Shown here piece after piece: positions 57,801 to 60,683 of a stretch of DNA of 64,000 nucleotides (position 1 is its first letter; each line of letters starts with the position of its first letter). Where the stretch lies: NCBI RefSeq assembly GCF_018139145.2, contig NC_059486.1, positions 9,734,001 to 9,798,000 of the forward strand, given 5' to 3'. This DNA is from Gymnogyps californianus (lineage: Eukaryota; Chordata; Aves; Accipitriformes; Cathartidae). Position numbers and translations under genes: made by a program. A model generated the notes under the pieces. The model saw nothing but the letters and a program-made list of their open reading frames with translations. It searched no databases and was not told the origin of the DNA.

Positions 57801-60683
57801 TTCAAATTAACTCAGGCAAAGAAGGACCAAACCTTATCCCAGGCAACACTCAAACAAACCAAATTGTATTTGGAAAATACAATTCACCGTCACTTTCTCA
57901 AACTAGCCACCAATTTCCTGAGTACTCTCATTTGATAAACAAGTGAGCTGTATTAATAGCCTAGCTAATTGCACAGTATGCTTCACTTTTTTGGGGGGGG
58001 GTGGGGGGGTGGAAGGGAGAAGATGACAATGGACACATAAAAGCAGTAGTATGAACAGAAAAATTTTCTATAAATCCATGTTTCTATAAATCTTTCAGCC
58101 AGAAGCTATGTTCTTGTTTATATACGTTGCTTTGCCAACAAGAGTGCACAGCCCAGTGCTTTAACAAAGTTCATTTCACCTGCACGAAAGCTAAGAACTT
58201 TAGCTTTCAAAGCCCACGCAGTGGTAAAACTGAAGTTTCACTATTTTTTAAAAGCATTTCATTATTAAAATTTGCACTTGCATTCAAGGAGAAAAAGAAG
58301 GTATCAAAAAAAACATTTTCACTTGGTATTCATAACAGCATTTCACCACCCCAAAGATGCTCCTTTTAAAGCACAGCAATATCCAATAGATGCAAAACAC
58401 CATCACTTATTTAAGACAAAGCACACTAAACCTGGATTTTAAAAAACAAATGCCTGTCACTTCTATCTCACTCACATTTTAAACAAGCAAAACACATGAA
58501 AGGCAGAATATTCCTTCATTTTCCTTCAAGTACTAAATCTCTTCTGAAAATTAAAAGTCCACAAATGTAATTCATTACCCTGTATGAATAGAGTGCAACA
58601 TACTAGCATCAAGCCCCAAATAATCATTCTAGGGATACCAACACTAGCTGTAGGGCAAATGTAAATTTAGCTTTTAATCCTTCAATTTTTGCCATTTCTA
58701 GGCATCATGCACCTCAAATAAGGAGCCTGAAGTATTATCCAGCTGACTAGCTTTTAATTGGAACAATGTGAACAAACTTTATTTAACCATGACCCAGAGC
58801 CATATCAGAAATGAGATTAAAGTTGTCTCTTCACATTTAGTAATCTTCTAGTTAACATGCAAAACAACAAGAAAGCTACTTTAAAGAAAAAAAAAATACA
58901 GTCAGGCCAACAGAAAATAAGGGCTGTGTCTGACTGCAGCTAAGCAACTTGTTCACCATGTTATCCTCCTACCGCTTAGGTACTCAGGTGCAATGTGATT
59001 TTCACGTAGGCCAGGATCCTGTACCTGTACAGTGGGCTGCACTGAAAAATAGCTTAGGAGATTGAAGCCCGAGTCCCAGCCATACAGCTGGATATCACGC
59101 AAAGCATGTTGCATTCGGTTTGGTGGCAAAGACACACTGCAGTCTCACCAAAAGGTTCTCCAAGGCACCACAGCCACAGATACCTGTGCTATATTCTCCA
59201 AAAGACCCTGAAGTTAGTAGGTATCATCACTCTCACAACACTACTGGCTACACTAGTCACCCTCAATACACTGAAGTAAAAAATATGTTCTGTCCTAGAT
59301 GTGGGGGCATCCTTAGTGGTAAACTTAAAGAAAGTGAAATATACTCTTGGGATCTTATTTTTAATCCAACCCTACAGAACTGCAAGGCTTCAGTATAAAT
59401 AGCTTTTTTCCAGTGACCAAGAAAAAGAGAAACCATGTCCCTAGCAGTGTTAAAATAAGTTTAATCTACAAGGCCATTGTAACTAAAATACTTAACTACT
59501 GACAACGGTCACTACTGACCTACATAGGAAAGGCTACAAGACTAGCTTTTATTGTCATGGATTCTCAGTTTTCAAATGATTACCAAGGGTGAACCTCTTA
59601 GACGAGGAGCAATGATACTGTTTATTTTGCAGGAATTAAAAAAAAAAAAAAATATATATACACAATCTGCTTACTTAGATCTTCCACAAACCCCAGCAAG
59701 TTTAATGAGCTAAAACAGTCAGTGTTTTCTTCTGAATACAGAGGATATTCTCCAGATTGTTCTACTTACTGTGAAGATAGTCTGCCAGGTCACCACCATT
59801 ACAGTACTGCAAACAGAACAGAAAGCTCAGTTAATGCAAGGCAAATCAAAGACTAAAAAGAAAAACAGTGAACTTCACTAGGATGGCAGGCTTATCGTAG
59901 TACTTAAACATAAATAATCACACATGTCAAAATATGTATTCAGAAGTTGACAGGGAAAACCTCATTCCTGTAGGTTCCTCTTCTGTCCTATTTCCCCTAA
60001 ACGTTACGTTGCATTATGATACACCAGCATTAACTTTTGTGCATGTGCACATTTGTGTACATGCACATCAGAGAGAAACATAAAACCAGAACAAGGCAGA
60101 AGGGTCACCACCAGAGACACTACTAGAAAGCTGGTTGAGGAAAGCCTGGGAGTAGCCACAGCTGAAAACTGAAATTCCCCACATCATGATCCGCATCAGT
60201 AAGGAAAGTCAACAAGACCTCAGAGTGAAGACTGCAGAGGAAAGAAAACATTCAAAAGCTTTGCAGGTAGACTGTGTCAAGAAAATTCTCTTTCCGTGTA
60301 TCTTTGAAGCAGATACTACCCAGTAACACTTCATTTGACCCTTGAGGTAAGACGTCTGACTGACTAAACCTGTGCCAGCATGACCTTCTGACAGCAGCAA
60401 TATGAAAAATCTCCCTGGCTGCTATCTTCACCCACACTGCTGCAGTTCTCAAAGGCATGCAGCTGCAGATTAGATTAGCAAAAGCATCACAGGTGAGACT
60501 GCAAGCAGAAAGCACTACTTGTGTATCAAGATGGTCTGCTTAAAACAAGTCTAAAAAAAACTAAAAACAAAAAAAAGGAAAAAAAGAGAGAAAAGGAAGG
60601 GAAAGAAAAGAAAATAAAAATAATAATTAAAAAGAGAGACACACACTCACCTCCATAACCAAGTAGACAGAGTTTGCCAGTTC
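1295..60683 (-). CDS. ULK1: ULK1 autophagy-initiating serine/threonine kinase, partial gene (22 internal coding exons)
   Basis: This is the unc-51-like kinase that, with ATG13, FIP200 and ATG101, starts autophagosome formation and is switched by AMPK and mTORC1. Joining 22 minus-strand exons gives 2571 bases, all with GT-AG borders and compatible phases. The order is kinase domain (60683-31304), Ser/Pro-rich linker (24071-7833), then the start of the C-terminal EAT/MIT-type module (4682-1295). ULK1 rather than ULK2 is shown by segments such as [17 protein letters not shown] and HLASPPSLGEMQQ. Human residues 1-82 and the last ~115 residues have no counterpart here, so the gene runs past both ends. 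The only break is a one-base shortage at 7862-7867. Introns range from 144 bases to about 8 kb. Identity is very sure; exon numbers 4-25 are inferred from the human 28-exon gene. Confidence 0.97.
1558..1736 (-). CDS. ULK1: ULK1 coding exon (probably exon 24): C-terminal EAT/MIT module, first part
   Basis: Encodes [40 protein letters not shown] and [19 protein letters not shown], plus two bases. This is the first helical hairpin of the C-terminal module that binds ATG13 and carries membrane targeting; human reads QEHTEILRGLRFTLLFVQHV. The acceptor is CCTTCAACAG and the donor GTAAGG. If the frame break in the Ser758 exon is real, reading stops here at TGA (1676-1678). Confidence 0.97.
1737..4494 (-). 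other. ULK1: ULK1 intron
   Basis: About 2.8 kb with no exon-like segment. At about 2850-2960 there is a possible ancient SINE relic, described separately. The rest shows nothing I can name. Confidence 0.85.
2850..2960 (+). repeat. Possible ancient MIR-type SINE relic
   Basis: The stretch around GGAGATTAAGTAATTGCCAA, then GTTTGTGGCAGAGCAGGAAA and a later run of TCTAACCAATGC, follows the order of the MIR/CORE-SINE core (TTAAGTGACTTGCCCAAGG, GTGGCAGAGC, then the CTAACCACT end). The match is from memory and diverged. It would be a pre-avian amniote relic rather than a bird-specific insertion. Confidence 0.35.
4495..4682 (-). CDS. ULK1: ULK1 coding exon (probably exon 23): entry to C-terminal domain
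   Basis: In the homologous frame (one base carried over from the previous exon) it encodes (V)[40 protein letters not shown] and [22 protein letters not shown]. The second half, [18 protein letters not shown], is nearly identical to human and leads into the C-terminal EAT/MIT-type module. The acceptor is TTCTTCTCAG and the donor GTGGGT. If the upstream one-base shortage is real, this exon is read in another frame that has no stop within it. Confidence 0.96.
5707..5711 (+). repeat. Left target-site duplication of the solo LTR
   Basis: GCAGC directly before the TG of the LTR, repeated exactly at 6270-6274 after the CA end. Confidence 0.88.
5860..5909 (+). promoter_or_regulatory. Long inverted repeat in the U3 part of the solo LTR
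   Basis: CAGCTTCTTGTGCCC at 5860-5874 is the exact reverse complement of 5895-5909. Inside it a second short stem (AGCC with GGCT) closes an 8-base loop. It lies about 75 bases upstream of the LTR TATA box. Whether it binds a factor is unknown. Confidence 0.75.
5984..5991 (+). promoter_or_regulatory. TATA box of the solo LTR
   Basis: TATATAAA on the plus strand, 160 bases before the ATTAAA signal, as expected for the U3/R border of an LTR promoter. If active it would drive transcription antisense to ULK1. Confidence 0.7.
6144..6149 (+). terminator. Poly(A) signal of the solo LTR
   Basis: ATTAAA on the plus strand, followed by a T-rich stretch ending in T10 after ATGAGG. It marks the R/U5 border of the LTR. 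It is antisense to ULK1 and so should not end ULK1 transcripts. Confidence 0.65.
6270..6274 (+). repeat. Right target-site duplication of the solo LTR
   Basis: GCAGC directly after the terminal CA of the LTR, an exact copy of 5707-5711. Confidence 0.88.
6860..6960 (+). repeat. Possible ancient amniote SINE/LINE relic
   Basis: TCTCTGCCCTACAGAGCTTA, then CCTCTAAATAGGCAAGACAA and AAAGG resemble a widely spread old amniote repeat with CCCTGCCCCAAAGAGCTTAC and AATCTAAATA. A similar piece occurs at about 24365-24480. Family name uncertain (MIR-like). Confidence 0.4.
7833..7975 (-). CDS. ULK1: ULK1 coding exon (probably exon 22): mTORC1 site Ser758; one-base frame break
   Basis: Encodes (A)[17 protein letters not shown], then [20 protein letters not shown]. 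The Ser in FTVGSPPSG (7884-7886) is the equivalent of human Ser758 (mouse Ser757), the mTORC1 site that blocks AMPK binding. Right after GTTP the frame breaks: the C run (G6 on the plus strand, 7862-7867) is one base short, and the homologous [10 protein letters not shown] lies in the neighbouring frame. The exon is 143 bases where 144 are needed to meet the phase of the next exon. The acceptor is CTCCCCAG and the donor GTAAAG. This is an assembly or base-calling error, or a real frameshift. Confidence 0.93.
7976..8564 (-). other. ULK1: ULK1 intron
   Basis: 589 bases between the Ser758 exon and the [11 protein letters not shown] exon. Long open frames on the plus strand here have no support. 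No repeat seen. Confidence 0.9.
8565..8680 (-). CDS. ULK1: ULK1 coding exon (probably exon 21): [11 protein letters not shown] segment
   Basis: Encodes (R)[19 protein letters not shown], then [19 protein letters not shown] and one base. [11 protein letters not shown] is a strongly conserved amphipathic stretch in the linker, identical in human ULK1. NEKPMEIA matches human QEKPMEIA. The acceptor is CTCTTTTTAG and the donor GTAGGT. Confidence 0.95.
8681..9525 (-). other. ULK1: ULK1 intron
   Basis: 845 bases of plain intron. A minus-strand open frame here (185 codons) shows no resemblance to any protein I know and no ULK1 homology. Confidence 0.88.
9526..9710 (-). CDS. ULK1: ULK1 coding exon (probably exon 20): Thr636/Ser638 region
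   Basis: Encodes [20 protein letters not shown] then [20 protein letters not shown] and ends VEEIKG plus two bases. FPKTPSSQN holds the equivalents of human Thr636 and Ser638, sites that lose phosphate on starvation. Compared with human, the end is three residues shorter: Pro-Phe-Gly before the Arg-Ser-Phe-Ser is missing. The acceptor is TTCTTCTTAG and the donor GTGAGC. Confidence 0.96.
9711..10359 (-). other. ULK1: ULK1 intron
   Basis: 649 bases. Nothing recognisable. Confidence 0.88.
10360..10622 (-). CDS. ULK1: ULK1 coding exon (probably exon 19): AMPK/14-3-3 site Ser556 region
   Basis: The largest exon seen (263 bases), encoding (G)[20 protein letters not shown] through [12 protein letters not shown]. 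The Ser in [12 protein letters not shown] (10570-10572) is the equivalent of human Ser556 (mouse Ser555), phosphorylated by AMPK and bound by 14-3-3. The later block [20 protein letters not shown] aligns with human LQSCRNLRGSPKLPDFLQRN. The acceptor is CCCTCCAG and the donor GTATGT. Confidence 0.96.
10623..11192 (-). other. ULK1: ULK1 intron
   Basis: 570 bases. Nothing recognisable. Confidence 0.88.
11193..11276 (-). CDS. ULK1: ULK1 coding exon (probably exon 18): variable linker
   Basis: Encodes (V)[19 protein letters not shown] then VRSRIPVA and one base. VGTIPE is shared with human ULK1 and ULK2; the rest is variable, and human reads GAEMRGGRSPRPG at the end. The donor is GTGCGT, weaker than its neighbours, and a GTGAGA inside the exon at 11208-11213 is a possible competing donor. 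I kept the longer form because it gives the right phase for the next exon. The acceptor is CCCTCAAAG. Confidence 0.88.
11277..12109 (-). other. ULK1: ULK1 intron
   Basis: 833 bases. Nothing recognisable. Confidence 0.88.
12110..12261 (-). CDS. ULK1: ULK1 coding exon (probably exon 17): basic Ser-rich linker
   Basis: Encodes [20 protein letters not shown] through [20 protein letters not shown], plus one base. It matches human RRSGSTSPLGF and RKMSLGGGRPYTPSPQ. The RRSSS and RKLS contexts are typical of basophilic kinase targets; that role is inferred. The acceptor is TCCTATAAG and the donor GTAAGA. Confidence 0.95.
13617..13642 (+). repeat. Short AAAT/AATA microsatellite
   Basis: Repeats of AAAT with one GAAT interruption (AATAAATGAATAAATAAATA). 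Only about six units. Confidence 0.8.
15085..15130 (+). repeat. Possible CR1 LINE 3' fragment
   Basis: AAGATCCCGTATGAGTCCCT then TCCAACTAGTCTACGA resembles the CR1 3' end (CTAAGGTCCCTTCCAACCC then TCTATGA). It is short and diverged. Confidence 0.4.
15867..15992 (-). CDS. ULK1: ULK1 coding exon (probably exon 16): conserved VPIPVPTQ segment
   Basis: Encodes [20 protein letters not shown] followed by [21 protein letters not shown]. The block [18 protein letters not shown] is one of the best conserved parts of the linker in both ULK1 and ULK2. It is 126 bases with the same phase at both ends. The acceptor is TTCAACAG and the donor GTAAGT. Confidence 0.96.
15993..20036 (-). other. ULK1: ULK1 intron
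   Basis: About 4.0 kb. The one clear feature is a 15-base G run at 18001-18015. Otherwise plain intron. Confidence 0.85.
18001..18015 (+). repeat. G15 homopolymer
   Basis: Fifteen G on the plus strand between CAACAA and AAATC. Length may be unreliable in assemblies. Confidence 0.85.
20037..20126 (-). CDS. ULK1: ULK1 coding exon (probably exon 15): Ser/Pro-rich linker
   Basis: Encodes (G)[20 protein letters not shown] then PYSSSPSPS, with two bases of an Arg or Ser codon left over. Human reads [21 protein letters not shown] in the same place. Several Ser-Pro and Thr-Pro pairs make it a likely target of proline-directed kinases. It is 90 bases with the same phase at both ends, so it can be skipped without a frame change. 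The acceptor is TTCTTCAG and the donor GTAAGA. Confidence 0.94.
20127..20466 (-). other. ULK1: ULK1 intron
   Basis: 340 bases between the two Ser/Pro-rich linker exons. Nothing recognisable. Confidence 0.9.
20467..20527 (-). CDS. ULK1: ULK1 coding exon (probably exon 14): linker
   Basis: A 61-base exon encoding (S)[19 protein letters not shown] plus GG. It aligns with human GDLVAEAPSAKPPPDSLMCSG, so it is a real but fast-changing linker exon. The acceptor is TTCCTCAG and the donor GTAAGA. It has no catalytic or known binding motif that I can see. Confidence 0.92.
20528..21805 (-). other. ULK1: ULK1 intron
   Basis: About 1.3 kb. Overlapping minus-strand open frames (181 and 132 codons) lack any homology I can see. 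No repeat noted. Confidence 0.87.
21806..21968 (-). CDS. ULK1: ULK1 coding exon (probably exon 13): AMPK site Ser317 and LC3-interacting region
   Basis: Begins [17 protein letters not shown] and ends [14 protein letters not shown] plus one base. The first codon (21966-21968) is the equivalent of human Ser317, an AMPK site. DDFVMV is the LIR that binds LC3/GABARAP; its core FVMV lies at 21822-21833 and is identical to human. The bird has a few extra residues before it ([11 protein letters not shown]). The acceptor reads TTAGCAG, a tandem pair of AGs; I chose the second because it gives PP-SLGEM as in human. Use of the first would start at 21971 and add one Gln. The donor is GTAAGG. Confidence 0.94.
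21969..23982 (-). other. ULK1: ULK1 intron
   Basis: About 2.0 kb ending in the tandem TAGCAG acceptor. Open frames on the plus strand (190 and 151 codons) have no recognisable product. Confidence 0.87.
23983..24071 (-). CDS. ULK1: ULK1 coding exon (probably exon 12): serine-rich linker
   Basis: Encodes (S)[14 protein letters not shown], then a seven-Ser run and TSHLASPP. Human has [15 protein letters not shown] and the same Ser run, so the low-complexity part is conserved in length. It opens the disordered regulatory linker after the kinase domain. It ends between codons right before the Ser317-equivalent codon. The acceptor is GGTTTTAG and the donor GTAAGT. Confidence 0.95.
24365..24480 (+). 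repeat. Possible ancient amniote SINE/LINE relic, second copy
   Basis: GGTTTCTGCCCTAAAGAGCC, followed by AAAGATAAACAGAAAAGTGG, resembles the relic at 6860-6960 and the same old amniote repeat. Strongly diverged. Confidence 0.35.
28034..28110 (-). terminator. Candidate intronic poly(A) site in ULK1 sense
   Basis: On the minus strand AATAAA (28055-28060) is preceded within about 50 bases by three TGTA elements (CFIm-type motifs) and followed by a TGTGTCT stretch (28034-28040). AT-rich, ATTTA-containing sequence lies further upstream. Together this looks like a real cleavage and polyadenylation signal. It sits in the intron after the last kinase exon. Single motifs are common by chance, so usage is unproven. 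Confidence 0.45.
29790..30305 (+). repeat. Degenerate minisatellite, about five units of ~105-115 bases (one longer)
   Basis: Units start with variants of CTGCCTGCAGG near 29790, 29957, 30063, 30175 and 30287. Each then shows a CTTTT- or TTTTA-rich part, CCCACA or similar, GGCAGTGGTGCAGC-like sequence and AGAGCTGAGCTGGCTT-like sequence. The second gap (about 167) is longer through an insertion. The repeat makes a 250-codon minus-strand open frame (29676-30428) with a repeated, Pro-rich translation that I do not regard as a gene. Confidence 0.75.
31304..31354 (-). CDS. ULK1: ULK1 coding exon (probably exon 11): end of kinase domain
   Basis: A 51-base exon giving (D)[16 protein letters not shown] and the first base of a Ser codon. 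DEFFHHPFL is the last conserved piece of the ULK kinase domain (human about residue 278). The acceptor is TTTTTTCAG and the donor GTAAGTG. If splicing fails here, reading continues for about 11 codons to TGA, giving a kinase-only protein; see the finding on the poly(A) signal in this intron. Confidence 0.95.
35235..35584 (+). mobile_element. Truncated LTR of an avian endogenous retrovirus, antisense to ULK1
   Basis: The unit runs from about GGCGGGGAGGAGGTAGAGAA through a poly(A) signal AATAAA (35379-35384) to GGGTCAACCCCCCACA. It matches the 3' half of an LTR family I know from bird genomes. Its last ~150 bases share the layout of the solo LTR at 5712-6269: TTATCTTGACCCACGAGC, a T run, CTGAGGAAGGGGAGTAATAG, then GGTC-AACC-CACA. 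The 5' end is not clear and I see no target duplication, so it is truncated or old. No coding sequence. Confidence 0.75.
35379..35384 (+). terminator. Poly(A) signal of the truncated LTR
   Basis: AATAAA within GGTAATAAATTAAATTAAT, at the place expected for the R region of this LTR. Antisense to ULK1. Confidence 0.55.
35824..35906 (-). CDS. ULK1: ULK1 coding exon (probably exon 10): kinase C-lobe helices H-I
   Basis: Completes an Asn and encodes [20 protein letters not shown] then HKDRMDF, with one base left over. This is the end of the kinase fold, including the conserved Arg of subdomain XI ([10 protein letters not shown]). Compared with human, APLRQ is replaced by SHLRQ. The acceptor is ATCCTAG and the donor GTAAGA. 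A truncated LTR lies 239 bases downstream in the following intron. Confidence 0.96.
35907..39837 (-). other. ULK1: ULK1 intron
   Basis: About 3.9 kb. It contains an A17 run (37161-37177) and a perfect 16-base palindrome (37211-37226). No exon or clear transposon. Confidence 0.85.
39838..39896 (-). CDS. ULK1: ULK1 coding exon (probably exon 9): kinase C-lobe
   Basis: A 59-base exon encoding [19 protein letters not shown] plus two bases of an Asn codon. Human ULK1 has TLVP where this gene reads MLMP; the rest is identical. It forms the segment after helix G of the kinase C-lobe. The acceptor is TCTACAG and the donor GTAAGC. Confidence 0.95.
44050..44076 (+). repeat. A27 homopolymer
   Basis: Twenty-seven A on the plus strand after CCCCCACC. 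In ULK1 pre-mRNA it reads as U27. Confidence 0.85.
47310..47380 (+). repeat. Possible CR1 LINE fragment
   Basis: CATTTCAGGCTGGAAGGGAT followed by GAGATGACAGATAAGATCCT resembles the CR1 segment GGTTGGAAGGGACCTC with AGATCATCTAGTCC. Diverged and short. Confidence 0.35.
47860..47961 (-). CDS. ULK1: ULK1 coding exon (probably exon 8): APE motif, helices F-G
   Basis: Thirty-four complete codons starting [20 protein letters not shown] and ending TGKAPFQ. It contains the APE motif that anchors the activation segment and the DLWSIG helix F that holds the C-lobe together. It is in frame at both ends (102 bases), so skipping would leave a readable but inactive protein. The acceptor is weak: CTCCCCAAAAAG, with an A run directly before the AG. 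The donor is GTGAGT. Confidence 0.96.
48791..48850 (+). repeat. A60 homopolymer
   Basis: Sixty uninterrupted A on the plus strand between TGTAAC and GCAGCAAAC. It could be a young poly(A) tail of a retroposed sequence or an expanded mononucleotide repeat. I see no AATAAA close upstream and no clear target duplication. Confidence 0.9.
49908..49945 (+). repeat. T17-GG-T19 tract
   Basis: Two long T runs split by GG on the plus strand. In ULK1 pre-mRNA it reads A19-CC-A17. Confidence 0.88.
50776..50849 (-). CDS. ULK1: ULK1 coding exon (probably exon 7): DFG motif and activation loop
   Basis: Encodes 24 full codons ([20 protein letters not shown], then PMYM) after a split Ala. The magnesium-binding DFG Asp is at 50845-50847. 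The activation-loop Thr in MAATLCG (human Thr180, the autophosphorylation site needed for activity) is at 50800-50802. The only change from human is N for S in LQSN. The acceptor is TTTGTAG and the donor GTAAGT. It ends between codons. Confidence 0.97.
50850..52614 (-). other. ULK1: ULK1 intron
   Basis: About 1.8 kb between the catalytic-loop and DFG exons. Nothing recognisable. Confidence 0.88.
52615..52788 (-). CDS. ULK1: ULK1 coding exon (probably exon 6): kinase C-lobe helix E and catalytic loop
   Basis: Encodes 57 full codons, [12 protein letters not shown] through NNIRIKI. It holds the catalytic loop [10 protein letters not shown]; the catalytic Asp (human Asp138) is the GAC codon at 52691-52693. 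The stretch is close to identical to human ULK1 apart from the short loop after NILLS, where the bird reads YTGGRKSNP and human reads NPAGRRANP. The acceptor is TTCCTAG and the donor GTAAGA. One leftover G completes the Ala before DFG in the next exon. Confidence 0.97.
53080..53520 (+). repeat. Degenerate TTAGGG/CCTAA-like tract
   Basis: The plus strand first shows G-rich pieces such as GGTTTAGGGC, CAGTTAGGATTAGGATTTAG and GGGTTGGTAGGTTAAAT. From about 53410 it shows C-rich pieces such as AGGCCTAACCCC, ATTCTAATCCCAAACCC and AGTGTTAGAG. The orientation of the motif flips in the middle. No perfect tandem array is present. It may be an old, decayed interstitial telomere-like or other low-complexity repeat. 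Confidence 0.4.
54470..54600 (+). repeat. Possible ancient L2 LINE relic
   Basis: CTCATCTTTAACGAGGCTTT then CCCTGACCTCCTGCTG and CTGTACCATTTTCTGTCTAT resemble the L2 3' region (AAGCCTTCCCTGACC, then CTGTACTTCTC). Diverged; family call is from memory. Confidence 0.35.
56730..56810 (+). repeat. Possible CR1-type LINE fragment
   Basis: CAGCCTGCTCTGACCTCCTG, then AAGGCCACAGAATTCCAGTT resembles an avian CR1-type segment with TCTGACCTCCTGTA and AGGCCACAGAATTTCACCCAG. Confidence 0.45.
57993..58018 (+). repeat. G-rich tract with four G runs
   Basis: G9-T-G7-T-GG-AA-GGG on the plus strand. It could form a G-quadruplex on the template strand of ULK1. No function can be read from the sequence. Confidence 0.7.
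59638..59661 (+). repeat. A15 run followed by a TA repeat
   Basis: A15 then TATATATATA, ending in CACAATC. In the ULK1 transcript it lies about 110 bases after the donor of exon 59770-59806. Confidence 0.8.
59770..59806 (-). CDS. ULK1: ULK1 coding exon (probably exon 5): kinase hinge and helix D
   Basis: A 37-base exon encoding [12 protein letters not shown] plus one base. It continues the hinge (M-E-Y-C) and gives the GGDL turn that leads into helix D, identical to human residues 94-105. The acceptor is TTTGCAG and the donor GTAAGT. It starts in phase 0 and leaves one base that joins CT of the next exon to give a Thr codon where human ULK1 has Ala. Confidence 0.95.
59807..60650 (-). other. 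ULK1: ULK1 intron between the two kinase micro-exons
   Basis: 844 bases. It contains an imperfect 13-base hairpin of alternating purines and pyrimidines (60038-60067) and, right after the upstream donor, a long purine tract on the plus strand (60541-60640). Confidence 0.9.
60541..60640 (-). promoter_or_regulatory. ULK1: U/pyrimidine-rich tract just after a 5' splice site
   Basis: In the ULK1 transcript the donor GTGAGTGTGTGTCTCTC of the 33-base exon is followed by about 100 bases of almost pure pyrimidine, rich in U runs. U-rich sequence downstream of a weak or tiny exon is a known TIA1-type enhancer setting. Function here is inferred only. Confidence 0.35.
60651..60683 (-). CDS. ULK1: ULK1 coding exon (probably exon 4): kinase N-lobe strand with gatekeeper Met
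   Basis: A 33-base in-frame micro-exon encoding [11 protein letters not shown], matching human residues 83-93 ([11 protein letters not shown]). The Met before the final Glu is the gatekeeper position (human Met92) at the back of the ATP pocket, and the last residues begin the hinge. The acceptor is ATTTCCCCAG and the donor is GTGAGT. The exon starts and ends between codons, so skipping would keep the frame but remove the hinge strand and presumably kill kinase activity. The donor is followed in the transcript by a GT repeat and a long U-rich tract. Confidence 0.95.

Larger units (their letters stand above)
52789..59769 (-). other. ULK1: ULK1 intron
   Basis: About 7.0 kb. It holds a telomere-like degenerate tract (53080-53520), possible L2 and CR1 relics (54470-54600, 56730-56810), a G-rich tract (57993-58018) and an A/TA run (59638-59661). 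Confidence 0.85.

Noticed and set aside
1295..60683. ULK2 instead of ULK1
   Set aside because: The kinase part would fit either, but the linker and C-terminal exons ([51 protein letters not shown]) match ULK1 and not ULK2.
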